Shown here: in pieces, positions 29,198 through 38,335 of the stretch
Layout of the letters: every line of letters starts with the position of its first letter
Position numbering within the stretch: position 1 is the first letter of the stretch
Assembly (NCBI RefSeq): GCF_013149785.1
Contig: NZ_JABEZU010000001.1
Coordinates: 1,116,001 to 1,180,000 of the forward strand
Source: Isoptericola halotolerans
Lineage (GTDB): Bacteria; Actinomycetota; Actinomycetes; Actinomycetales; Cellulomonadaceae
Length of the DNA stretch: 64,000 nt
Direction of reading: 5' to 3'
Made by a program: the position numbers and the translations under genes
The notes under the pieces: generated by a model
What the model was told of the DNA's origin: nothing
The model's database searches: none
What the model saw: only the letters and a program-made list of their open reading frames with translations

Positions 29198-31225
29198 ATG
29201 GGCAAGCCGACCGAGAGCGACGAGAACCTGCCCGAGCAGGGTGGGTCGGCGTCGTCGGAGGCAGCGCAGACGCCCGCCGCGCCATCCGCGCCGGACACGC
29301 CGTCCGCCCCGGACGTACCCGACAGCCCCTACCAGCCGGCGGTGCGTGCCTACGAGAACCGCCGTCCGCCGGGTGCCTCGTCGCCCGCGAGCGCGTCGTC
29401 CGCGCCGCCGACCGAGGCGATCCCTTCCGTGACCGGAGCGGCCGGGGCGGCCGGAGCGGCCGGGGCGGACGACCCGGCGCAGTCGTCCTCGGGCACCGCC
29501 GGGACGCCGCTGGAGGGCCTGCAGGGCGACGGGGCACCGAGTCGCTGGCCCAAGGTGCTGCTGGGCGTCGGCGCCGGGGTCGTGGTGCTCGCCGGACTCT
29601 ACGTGGGTGCGCAGTGGTTCGTGGCCGACTCGGTGCCGTCCGGCACGACGGTGGCCGGGGTGGACCTCGGGGGCCTGGACGCCACCGAGGCGGTCACCGC
29701 GCTGGAGCAGGGGCTCGCACCGCGGGCCGCGGAACCCGTCACGGTCCAGGCCGGTGAGGTCTCCAGCACCGTCGATCCGACCGAGGCCGGGCTGTCGCTG
29801 GACGCGCAGGCCACGGTCGACGGGCTCACGGGGTTCTCGTTGAGCCCCGGACGCCTGATCGACCACCTCGCCGGTGGGGGTGAGGTCGCCCCGGAGGTGG
29901 ACGTCGACAGGGCTGCGCTCACGGCGACCGTGTCGTCGGTCGCGGACTCTCTCGCCACGGAGCCCGTGGACGGCACGGTGCAGTTCGCGGACGGCGAGCC
30001 GGTCGCCACCGAGGCCGCCGACGGCACCGAGGTGGTCACCGACGCTGCCGAGGAGGTCCTGGTCGGTGCCTGGCTCGTCAGCACCGGCCCGGTCGACCTG
30101 CCCACGGAGGCGGTCCCGCCGCAGATCGACCAGGCCGACACCGATGCGGCTCTCGAGGTCGCGGAGGAGATCGTGTCGGGACCGGTGACGGTGGAGGTCG
30201 ACGACCAGAGCCCCGAGCTGCCCCCGCGGGTCCTGGCGCGCTCCACCTCGTTCGTCCCGGCCGACGGCGCGCTGGTGGCGGAGTTCGACGGCGACCGGCT
30301 CACCAGCGCGCTCATCGACCGCACGGACGACCTGCTGAGCGAGCCGAACGACGCCCGGTTCGAGTTCTCCGGCGGCGAGCCGGCGATCGTCGGCGGCGAG
30401 ATCGGTACCACCCTCGATCCGGAGGCGGTGGCGTCCGCGGTCGGCGAGGCCGCGCAGGGCGGCGAACGACGGACCACCGTCGAGCTGGTGGAGGAGGACC
30501 CGGAGGACTCGGTCGCCTCGCTCGAGGAGCTCGGCGTCAAGGAGGTCGTCTCGGAGTTCTCCACGCCGCTGACCAGCGAACCCGTCCGCACCAAGAACCT
30601 GGTGCGCGGTGCCGAGCTGGTCAACGAGACGCTCGTCAAGCCCGGTGAGACGTTCTCCCTGCTCGACACGTTGTCCCCGATCGACACCTCGAACGGCTTC
30701 TTCGCCGCGGGCGTCGTCAGCAACGGTCTGCACGTGGACGCGGTCGGTGGCGGGCTGTCGCAGATGGCCACGACGACCTACAACGCCGGCTTCTTCGCGG
30801 GGTTCGACGACGTCGAGCACCGTCAGCACAGCTACTGGTTCAGTCGCTACCCGGCGGGCCGGGAGGCGACCATCTACGTCGGCTCCATCGACATGAAGTT
30901 CAAGAACGACACCCCGTACGGCGCGCTCATGCAGAGCTACGTGGCCGACGGCAGGCTCCACGTGAAGATCTGGTCCACGGAGTACTACGACGTCGAGGAG
31001 TCGGACTCTGGCAAGCAGGAGGTGGTCCCGATCAAGACGGTCGACAAGTCGGGCAGCCCGGGCTGCGAGCCGTACTCCGGCGGGCAGGCGGGGTTCGCCA
31101 TCACCGTCTACCGCAAGGTCTACCTCGACGGTGAGCTCGTCAAGGACGAGTCCAACTTCTGGCGCTACAAGCCGGACGACGCCGTGAGCTGCAGCAGGCC
31201 CGCGACGGACGAGGAGGACGACTGA
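29198..31225 (+). CDS. VanW-domain membrane-anchored cell-wall protein
   Basis: A 675-residue protein. Residues 1-115 are disordered and rich in Ala, Pro, Ser and Glu; residues about 119-141 form one membrane helix (VLLGVGAGVVVLAGLYVGAQ). Outside the membrane come peptidoglycan-binding-type repeats (VAGVDLGGLDATEAVTALEQ, near 152-171) and a VanW domain at about 447-600, with FSTPLTSEPVRTKNLVRGAE and GGGLSQMATTTYNAGFFAG. The usual Cys of the GGGxCQ motif is absent (GGGLSQ). The function of VanW domains is not settled, but they occur in wall-linked proteins. ATG 29198 is preferred over the upstream TTG. The stop overlaps the next gene by TGATG. Confidence 0.87.
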   Translation: MGKPTESDENLPEQGGSASSEAAQTPAAPSAPDTPSAPDVPDSPYQPAVRAYENRRPPGASSPASASSAPPTEAIPSVTGAAGAAGAAGADDPAQSSSGTAGTPLEGLQGDGAPSRWPKVLLGVGAGVVVLAGLYVGAQWFVADSVPSGTTVAGVDLGGLDATEAVTALEQGLAPRAAEPVTVQAGEVSSTVDPTEAGLSLDAQATVDGLTGFSLSPGRLIDHLAGGGEVAPEVDVDRAALTATVSSVADSLATEPVDGTVQFADGEPVATEAADGTEVVTDAAEEVLVGAWLVSTGPVDLPTEAVPPQIDQADTDAALEVAEEIVSGPVTVEVDDQSPELPPRVLARSTSFVPADGALVAEFDGDRLTSALIDRTDDLLSEPNDARFEFSGGEPAIVGGEIGTTLDPEAVASAVGEAAQGGERRTTVELVEEDPEDSVASLEELGVKEVVSEFSTPLTSEPVRTKNLVRGAELVNETLVKPGETFSLLDTLSPIDTSNGFFAAGVVSNGLHVDAVGGGLSQMATTTYNAGFFAGFDDVEHRQHSYWFSRYPAGREATIYVGSIDMKFKNDTPYGALMQSYVADGRLHVKIWSTEYYDVEESDSGKQEVVPIKTVDKSGSPGCEPYSGGQAGFAITVYRKVYLDGELVKDESNFWRYKPDDAVSCSRPATDEEDD

Positions 31226-32115
31226 TGCTCGGCCGTACCACCCGCGAGTCGCCGGCCCACGCCGCGCTCGCCGCGCACGAGGCGGGCTGGTCGGGCATCG
31301 CCCCGGGCTCCGTCGTGATGTCGGCCGTGCGCGACGAGTCGGGTGAGCTGCTCGACCTGGGGACGACGGCGCAGGCCCTCGACACCGTCGCGAGCATCGA
31401 CGACCTCGCGGCCGTGGTCCACGTGGGCCATCCCGAACAGCCGTCGCCCGCCCTGGAGCAGGCGCTCCTGGCGGGTGACCCCACGCTGATCGTGACCGCG
31501 GCCGTCCCGGTCCGCCCGCAGTGGGTGTGGGTGGCACCGCCGGGTGTGGTGGGCGGTCAAGTGGTCGTGGACGAGGCGGGGATGCGCGACTGCGCCGATC
31601 TGCTGCGCACCATGGGCGTGAGTCCTCGGCTCGTCCCCACGTCGACGCCGGTGGGGGAGCGTGCGGTCCTGGCCGGAGAGCACGGTTCGCTGGTGGTCGA
31701 GCGCTCGAGGGTGCCGGACGGCTGGGTGGAGGTGCCGGGCAGCGACCGGGTCGCGGCCCAGGGGCCGGTCTGGTACGGGCTGCTGCAGGCGGCCCGTGCC
31801 TGGCCACGGTTCGACGGCAGCGCCCAGGTGTGGCTCGCCTTCGGTCCCTCGGACGACCACCGGGGGTCCCTGCGCCAGACGTTGGGTGTGCTGGCCGACG
31901 CCGGGGTGGACCTGCAGCACCTGCGCAGCCATCCCTCGACGAGCGGGCCGCACGTCTTCCTGACGTCGTTCCGGTGCCCCGAGGTGGCGGTGCTGGACGC
32001 GCTGGTGTCGGAGCTCGACGCGAGGTCGGTCGCGCACCGCACCCTGGCGGTGCTCCCCGGTGACCGGTTCGCACCAGGTCCGGACGGCCTGCGCCCCCGG
32101 TGGGCGGGCGAGTGA
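31225..32115 (+). CDS. ACT-domain protein resembling a degenerate prephenate dehydratase
   Basis: A 296-residue protein placed directly before pheA. Residues about 205-285 look like an ACT domain (RGSLRQTLGVLADAGVDLQ, then a strand containing GPHVFLTSFRC). The middle part (MRDCADLLRTMGV, then RLVPTSTP) echoes the second half of a prephenate dehydratase catalytic domain, but the Thr-Arg-Phe catalytic motif and the ESSxEG segment are missing. It is therefore unlikely to be an active dehydratase; a phenylalanine-sensing or regulatory partner of PheA is possible. This is inference from pattern only. It overlaps vanW by TGATG and pheA by GTGA, so it is coupled to both. Confidence 0.6.
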   Translation: MLGRTTRESPAHAALAAHEAGWSGIAPGSVVMSAVRDESGELLDLGTTAQALDTVASIDDLAAVVHVGHPEQPSPALEQALLAGDPTLIVTAAVPVRPQWVWVAPPGVVGGQVVVDEAGMRDCADLLRTMGVSPRLVPTSTPVGERAVLAGEHGSLVVERSRVPDGWVEVPGSDRVAAQGPVWYGLLQAARAWPRFDGSAQVWLAFGPSDDHRGSLRQTLGVLADAGVDLQHLRSHPSTSGPHVFLTSFRCPEVAVLDALVSELDARSVAHRTLAVLPGDRFAPGPDGLRPRWAGE

Positions 32116-33056
32116 GGGTCGCGTACCTGGGGCCGGAGGGCACCTTCACCCATCAGGCCGTCCGCACCTGGGCGGCAGGCCTGCCCGGCGAGACGCTCCG
32201 GGCGCTCCCGCAGGGCACGGTCGGCGAGGTCCACGACGCCGTGTCGTCCGGCGCGGCCGACGTCGGCGTCGTCGCGATCGAGAGCTCCGTGGAGGGGCAC
32301 GTGGTGCCGTCGTTGGACGTCCTGCTGGGCAGCGCGGACGTCGTCGCGGTCGACGAGGTCGTGCTCGACATCTCGTTCGACGCGTTCGTGCGGCCCGGTC
32401 ACGGGGTGCTGACCGAGGCCACGGCCCACCCGCACGGGCTGGCCCAGTGCCGCCGGTTCGTGGTGGAGCGCGGGCTCGTGGAGGTCCCGGCCGCGTCCAA
32501 CGGGGCCGCCTGCCGGGACGTGCAGGGGCACCAGGTGGCGTTCGGGCCGCGGCTGTGCGGCGAGCTCTACGGCCTCGAGACGCTCGCCGAGTCGGTGGAG
32601 GACCATCCGGGGGCGCGGACGCGCTTCCTGGTCCTCGACCGCCGCGCACGCGCCGTCGAGCGGTTCGCGCGGCGTCGCGACGCGTCCGACGACGGCGCGA
32701 CCGCGTGGCGCACGACGGTCGCGGTGACCCCGGTGGTCACCGGGCCCGGGGTGCTGGCCCGGATCACCGACGCCTTCGGTGCGCGCGCCGTGAACATGTC
32801 GAGCCTGGTGACCCGGCCCCTCAAGGCCCGCGAGGGGCAGTACGTCTTCGTGGTGACCCTGGACGCCGCACCCTGGGAGGTGCGCGAGCTGTTCGGTGAC
32901 CTGCTGGCCGCCGGTGACGCGCTCAAGGTGCTCGGGGCGTACCCCGCCGCACCGGGGGAGGGCGGCCTGGACGGGCAGCTGGCCGACCACGCTCCCGCCG
33001 GCAGCGTGCGGCACGAGGACGCGGACGCCGTCGTCGACCGAGGGCTGCTGTGGTGA
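32112..33056 (+). CDS. pheA: Prephenate dehydratase
   Basis: A 314-residue enzyme that converts prephenate to phenylpyruvate in phenylalanine synthesis. The catalytic domain starts at residue 1 (VRVAYLGPEGTFTHQA), has AIESSVEGHVVPSLD and the catalytic Thr-Arg-Phe in ARTRFLVLDRR near residue 180. A C-terminal ACT domain (about 200-275, GPGVLARITDAFGARAVNM) should bind phenylalanine for feedback control; the common ESRP reads VTRP here. A tail of about 40 residues follows. GTG 32112 overlaps the upstream stop and begins the conserved sequence. There is no chorismate mutase domain. Confidence 0.95.
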   Translation: MRVAYLGPEGTFTHQAVRTWAAGLPGETLRALPQGTVGEVHDAVSSGAADVGVVAIESSVEGHVVPSLDVLLGSADVVAVDEVVLDISFDAFVRPGHGVLTEATAHPHGLAQCRRFVVERGLVEVPAASNGAACRDVQGHQVAFGPRLCGELYGLETLAESVEDHPGARTRFLVLDRRARAVERFARRRDASDDGATAWRTTVAVTPVVTGPGVLARITDAFGARAVNMSSLVTRPLKAREGQYVFVVTLDAAPWEVRELFGDLLAAGDALKVLGAYPAAPGEGGLDGQLADHAPAGSVRHEDADAVVDRGLLW

Positions 33057-34051
33057 GCGGGGCGGCCGTGGAGGACCGGGTGGCGGTGGTCGGCCTCGGT
33101 CTGGTCGGTGGTTCGCTCGCCCGGCTGCTGGCCGCCCGCGGGGTGGACGTCGTGGCGACGGACGTCTCGCCGGCGACGCGCGCCGCCGCCCGCCGCGCCG
33201 GGCTGTCCGTCGCCGACGACCTGGCGGCCTGCGTGGCCGGTGCGGGGCTCGTCGTGCTGGCCACACCGCTGCGCGTGATGGCGACCGTGGCGCGCGAGGT
33301 GGCCGAGCACGCCCCGGCGTCGGCCACGGTGACGGACGTCGGCAGCGTCAAGGGTCCGGTGCGCGCCGCGGTGGTGGCGGCGGGCCTGGCCGGACGCTAT
33401 GTCGGTGCCCACCCGATGTCGGGGACCGAGCACAGCGGGTTCGACGCGTCGGACGCCGGGCTGCTGGACGGGGTGCGCTGGGCGGTCACCGTGGACGGCG
33501 AGGTCGAGCCCGACCGGCTCGCGGCCGTCCTCGGTCTCGTCACCGGCCCGTGCGCCGGCACCGCAGCCCTGCTCCTCGACGAGGTGCACGACGAGGCCGC
33601 AGCGCTGATCAGCCACGTGCCGCACGTGCTCGCGACCCAGCTCCTCAACGCCGTCGGCGGGGCACCGGTCCGTGACGTGGCGCTGGGGCTCGCGGCAGGG
33701 AGCTTTCGCGACGGGACGCGGGTGGCCTTCACCGACCCGGCGCGCACCGAGGCGATGGTCGCGCAGAACGCCGCCTGGGTGGCACCGGCGCTGCGCAAGG
33801 TGGTCCGCGACCTCGATCTGGTCATCGAGTCCCTGGAGAGCAACGGCTCGGCCCACGAGTTCTTCCACGCCGCCGACGAGGTGCGTGCGGGCGGACCACC
33901 CGGGCCGCCGGCCGTCGACCATGACGCCACGGTCGAACAGGTGCCGCGGTCCCCGGGCTGGCCGGCGACGCTGGTGGAGCGGTGCACGGCGGGAGCAGTC
34001 GTCGTGGGGATCGGCACGACGCACGTCGACGTGACGTCGCCGCGTCGGTAG
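33053..34051 (+). CDS. tyrA: Prephenate dehydrogenase
   Basis: A 332-residue NAD(P)-dependent enzyme making 4-hydroxyphenylpyruvate from prephenate (tyrosine branch). It has the nucleotide-binding GLGLVGGSLARLLAARGV near residues 14-31 and the family signature AHPMSGTEHSGFDASDAGLL, in which the His is catalytic. A helical dimerisation domain follows. There is no ACT domain, so any feedback must act elsewhere. It overlaps pheA by GTGA, so both branches of aromatic synthesis are coupled. GTG 33050 directly upstream is an alternative start. Confidence 0.93.
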   Translation: MSGAAVEDRVAVVGLGLVGGSLARLLAARGVDVVATDVSPATRAAARRAGLSVADDLAACVAGAGLVVLATPLRVMATVAREVAEHAPASATVTDVGSVKGPVRAAVVAAGLAGRYVGAHPMSGTEHSGFDASDAGLLDGVRWAVTVDGEVEPDRLAAVLGLVTGPCAGTAALLLDEVHDEAAALISHVPHVLATQLLNAVGGAPVRDVALGLAAGSFRDGTRVAFTDPARTEAMVAQNAAWVAPALRKVVRDLDLVIESLESNGSAHEFFHAADEVRAGGPPGPPAVDHDATVEQVPRSPGWPATLVERCTAGAVVVGIGTTHVDVTSPRR

Positions 34052-34054
34052 CCG

Positions 34055-34351
34055 TCAGCCGGGTCGATCCCCGCGTCGGACCGGGCGTGGAGGGAGCGGC
34101 TTCGCGACCTCGACGTCCTCGGCCCCGATCCTGACCTCCGTGCCGGCTCCGGGGGCGTCGCGGCGCGCGGGGTCGCGTCGCAGGGTGATCCCGGCGCGGT
34201 CCACGGCGACGACCACGCCGACGACGTCGGTCCATCTCCGGCCGCTCGCCTCGGCCTCGACGGGTGCCAGCCGCCGCCGGACGACGGCTCGGGTCCCGGC
34301 GGGCCAGTCTCGCCAGTCGGACGATCCGGGGAGCGCGTGCGGGGATGTCAC
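34055..34351 (-). CDS. Small SH3-like protein, related to the N-terminal domain of Rv0428c-type acetyltransferases
   Basis: A 98-residue protein with a beta-rich core (PAGTRAVVRRRLAP, TDVVGVVVAVDRAGITLRR) and a proline-rich basic end (KPLPPRPVRRGDR). It looks like the small SH3-fold domain that precedes GNAT domains in Rv0428c-type proteins, but no acetyltransferase domain follows. A gene of this type divergent from ferredoxin is common in related actinobacteria, as I recall. Function unknown. GTG 34351 follows a -10 box with a spacing of seven bases, so the message is probably leaderless. Its end abuts tyrA convergently with only three bases between. Confidence 0.62.
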   Translation of the reverse strand: MTSPHALPGSSDWRDWPAGTRAVVRRRLAPVEAEASGRRWTDVVGVVVAVDRAGITLRRDPARRDAPGAGTEVRIGAEDVEVAKPLPPRPVRRGDRPG

Positions 34352-34358
34352 GTGAGCG

Positions 34359-34368
34359 ATACTAGAGT
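34359..34368. promoter_or_regulatory. Overlapping divergent -10 boxes (SH3-like gene and fdxA)
   Basis: On the minus strand TAGTAT (34364-34359) ends seven bases before the start codon at 34351. On the plus strand TAGAGT (34363-34368) predicts a start near 34375 for fdxA. The two boxes share two base pairs, so RNA polymerase can probably serve only one side at a time. Confidence 0.5.
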
Positions 34369-34421
34369 GCCTCCAGTACCACCCGGAGTCCGCTCCACCC
34401 GTGACCTGAAAGGTAACTGCA

Positions 34422-34739
34422 GTGACCTACGTGATCGCTCAGCCGTGCGTCGACGTCAAGGACAAGGCGTGCATCGAGGAGTGTCCCGTGGACTGCATCT
34501 ACGAGGGCTCCCGCTCGCTGTACATCCACCCCGACGAGTGCGTGGACTGCGGAGCCTGCGAGCCGGTCTGCCCGGTCGAGGCCATCTACTACGAGGACGA
34601 CGTCCCCGAGGAGTGGAAGGACTACTACCGTGCGAACGTGGAGTTCTTCGACGACCTCGGCTCGCCCGGCGGCGCGGCGAAGATGGGCGTCATCGAGAAG
34701 GACGACCCGATGATCGCCGGTCTGCCGCCGCAGGCCTGA
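34422..34739 (+). CDS. fdxA: Seven-iron ferredoxin (3Fe-4S and 4Fe-4S)
   Basis: A 105-residue soluble electron carrier. Cluster cysteines: C9, C17 and C21 in the C-x7-C-x3-C-P pattern, and C40, C43, C46 and C50 (CVDCGACEPVCP), which together hold one 3Fe-4S and one 4Fe-4S cluster. The long C-terminal part (after residue 60) is typical of actinobacterial and archaeal-like seven-iron ferredoxins. It may supply electrons to cytochromes P450 or oxidoreductases. It precedes dapC by 16 bases, as in mycobacteria. GTG 34422 has GAAAGG as a ribosome binding site. Confidence 0.95.
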   Translation: MTYVIAQPCVDVKDKACIEECPVDCIYEGSRSLYIHPDECVDCGACEPVCPVEAIYYEDDVPEEWKDYYRANVEFFDDLGSPGGAAKMGVIEKDDPMIAGLPPQA

Positions 34740-34755
34740 GCGCGACCGTCGAGCT

Positions 34756-35904
34756 GTGGGACTCGCCGACCTGAGGGCGCTGCCCTACCCGTGGGACACC
34801 CTCGGTGACGTGCGCGCCACGGCGGCCGCCCACCCGGGAGGGATGGTCGACCTGTCGGTCGGCACCCCGGTGGACCCGACGCCCCCGGTCGTCCGCGACG
34901 CCCTCGCCGGCGCCGCGGACGCCCCCGGGTATCCGCTGACCCACGGCACCGCCGCGCTGCGCGAGGCCGTCGCCGGGTGGTTCGCACGGCGTCGCGGTGT
35001 GCCCGGTCTGGACCCGGCCGGGGTGATGCCCACGATCGGCTCCAAGGAGCTGGTGGGGCTGCTGCCGTCGCTGCTGCGGCTCGGGCCGGGCGACGTCGTC
35101 GTCCACCCCGAGATCGCCTATCCGACCTACGACGTCGGCGCGCGGCTCGCCGGGGCCACGCCGCTGCCTGCCGACGACGTCGCCGCCTGGGCCGGGCGCG
35201 ACGACGTGCGCCTGGTCTGGGTGAACTCGCCGTCGAACCCCACGGGTGCCGTGGCCGACGTCGAGAGGCTCGCGGCCGTCGTGGCGGCGGCGCGCGCGGC
35301 GGGTGCGGTCGTCGTGAGCGACGAGTGCTACGCCGAGCTGCCGTGGGAGCCGCAGCAGGTCGCGGCGGACGGGACCAGCCGGGTGCCGAGCCTGCTCGAC
35401 CCCCGGGTGTGCGGCGGCTCGCACGACGGCCTGCTGGTCGCCTACTCCCTGTCGAAGCAGTCGAACCTCGCCGGGTACCGGGCGGCGTTCGTCGCGGGGG
35501 ACCCCGCCCTGGTCGGCGACCTGCTCGCCACCCGCAAGCACCTGGGCATGATCGTCCCCGCCCCGGTGCAGGCGGCGATGGTCGCGGGGCTGGGTGACGA
35601 TGCCCACGTCATGGCCCAGCGCGAGCGGTACCGGCGCCGGCGCGACCTGCTGCTGCCCGCGCTGCGCGAGGCAGGGTTCGTCGTCGACCACTCGCAGGCG
35701 GGCCTCTACCTGTGGGTCCGACGCGTGGACGACTCCGCTGGTCCGGCGGGATCGCGCGACCTGGCGCGGTGGTTCGCCGAGCGAGGCGTGCTCGTCGGGC
35801 CCGGGGAGTTCTACGGCGGCGCGGGTGCCCGGCACGTGCGGGTCGCGCTGACGGCCACCGACGACGACGTCTCGTCCGCTGTGGCGCGCATCACATCTCC
35901 TTGA
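34756..35904 (+). CDS. dapC: Succinyldiaminopimelate transaminase DapC
   Basis: A 382-residue fold-type I PLP aminotransferase. WVNSPSNPTGAVADVE (about 155-170), SDECYAELPWE and the PLP-binding lysine in YSLSKQSNLAGYR (K234) are clear. The actinobacterial DapC converts N-succinyl-2-amino-6-ketopimelate to N-succinyl-LL-diaminopimelate in lysine and peptidoglycan synthesis. The function is supported by the fdxA neighbour, as in M. tuberculosis, and by dapD and dapE nearby at 38335 and 39339. A plain aminotransferase of other specificity is the alternative. Confidence 0.9.
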   Translation: MGLADLRALPYPWDTLGDVRATAAAHPGGMVDLSVGTPVDPTPPVVRDALAGAADAPGYPLTHGTAALREAVAGWFARRRGVPGLDPAGVMPTIGSKELVGLLPSLLRLGPGDVVVHPEIAYPTYDVGARLAGATPLPADDVAAWAGRDDVRLVWVNSPSNPTGAVADVERLAAVVAAARAAGAVVVSDECYAELPWEPQQVAADGTSRVPSLLDPRVCGGSHDGLLVAYSLSKQSNLAGYRAAFVAGDPALVGDLLATRKHLGMIVPAPVQAAMVAGLGDDAHVMAQRERYRRRRDLLLPALREAGFVVDHSQAGLYLWVRRVDDSAGPAGSRDLARWFAERGVLVGPGEFYGGAGARHVRVALTATDDDVSSAVARITSP

Positions 35905-35929
35905 CGCAGGGATTGGAACCGCATGGGAT
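35901..35929 (+). promoter_or_regulatory. Promoter for gltA
   Basis: TTGACG (35901-35906), a 17-base spacer and TGGGAT (35924-35929) form a good sigma-70-type promoter, overlapping the dapC stop codon. The leader to ATG 36076 would be about 140 bases. A second -10-like TAGTTT lies at 35938-35943. Otherwise 35905-36075 holds no gene. Confidence 0.5.
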
Positions 35930-36075
35930 CGGGAGGGTAGTTTTATCCGCAGGCCGCGGCTGCCCTGCGGAGACGCCCTCAGGTGGTCCCGTGCGGTAGT
36001 CCATGACATTGCCATGAGTTCACGTGTCCCGGGCCCCGACGACGGGGTCGCGGTGGCCCGTCAGGGAAGGAAGAC

Positions 36076-37377
<1,302 letters not shown>

Positions 37378-37382
37378 GGCAG

Positions 37383-37430
37383 CACGCTCCACGCGGGGAG
37401 GAGCCGCTGCTCCGCCCCGCGTGGAGCGTG
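37383..37430. terminator. Bidirectional nested hairpin between gltA and the convergent secreted-protein gene
   Basis: Perfect 16-bp arms at 37383-37398 and 37415-37430 enclose a second 4-bp stem (37400-37403 with 37410-37413). It lies between two convergent stop codons only 55 bases apart and should end both transcripts. Confidence 0.85.
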
Positions 37431-37432
37431 AT

Positions 37433-38335
37433 CTACCCGGGCGGTGACCCGACCGCGACGAGGACCTGGTCCGCGGACGTCGGGTCGGCGCTGTCGTCGA
37501 GCGGAGCCCAGACCGCGTCGGCGCGTGTCCAGACCTGGTCGCCCGCGCGGACCTCGACGACGTCGGTGACGCTCGCGGTGGCCACCGCCCAGTGGGCCAC
37601 GGCCCAGACCGACCTGTCGGGGTCCTCGTAGCCCAGGGTCGTGGCGTCGATCGCCTGCCGGACCTCGTCGGCGTCCGGCTCGACGGCGGTCACGGCGTCG
37701 GCAGGGATGCCCAGGTCCTGGCGCAGCCGGTCGACGAGGTCGACCGGCTCGTCCTCGGTCACCGCGAAGAGCTGGCACGTGAGCGACCCGGGGGAGTGCC
37801 CGGTCAGTGCCGACGCCCACGCCCGCGACCGTGTCTCGTGCTGGGCGTACGCCTCGGGGAAGGCGGAACGCTGGACCGCCTGGGCGGCGACCGTGACCTC
37901 CATGTCCTGCCAGCCGTCGACCTCCACGAGCCCGTCGTAGAACGCGTTCGTGGAGTAGACCGGGTCCATGATCTCCGCCGGGGTTCCCCAGCCCTGGGAG
38001 GGCCGCTGCTGGAACAACCCCAGCGAGTCGCGGTCGCCGTAGTCGATGTTGACCAGGCTGGACTCCTGCAGGGCTGTCGCCACCCCGATCGTCGCGGCAC
38101 GCGCCGGCAGGTCGCGCTGGATCGAGGTGCCGACGATCAGGGCGGCGTTCTGCGACTGGACCGTGGTCAGGTACCAGTCGGCGCCGTCGAGCGTGGCCGC
38201 GCACCGCTGACGGCTCAGGGCGGGCTCGCGCTCCGAGAGGAACCACACCACACCACCGACGGCGAGCGCCCCGACCGCCAGGACGGCGACGACGGCACTC
38301 GCCGAGACCGCGGCCGAGCGCCGTCGTCGGCTCAT
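37433..38335 (-). CDS. Secreted or membrane-anchored lysozyme-like protein, conserved in actinobacteria
   Basis: A 300-residue protein with a basic start and one membrane or signal helix (about residues 10-33). The exported part contains GVATALQESSLVNIDYGDRD and LGLFQQRPSQGWGT, a pattern I know from actinobacterial exported proteins that databases often mislabel as heavy metal transporter. The Glu in ALQESSL and the surrounding segment are reminiscent of transglycosylase or lysozyme folds, so a cell-wall role is plausible but unproven. It follows dapD by a TGATG overlap and is convergent with gltA. Confidence 0.65.
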   Translation of the reverse strand: MSRRRRSAAVSASAVVAVLAVGALAVGGVVWFLSEREPALSRQRCAATLDGADWYLTTVQSQNAALIVGTSIQRDLPARAATIGVATALQESSLVNIDYGDRDSLGLFQQRPSQGWGTPAEIMDPVYSTNAFYDGLVEVDGWQDMEVTVAAQAVQRSAFPEAYAQHETRSRAWASALTGHSPGSLTCQLFAVTEDEPVDLVDRLRQDLGIPADAVTAVEPDADEVRQAIDATTLGYEDPDRSVWAVAHWAVATASVTDVVEVRAGDQVWTRADAVWAPLDDSADPTSADQVLVAVGSPPG

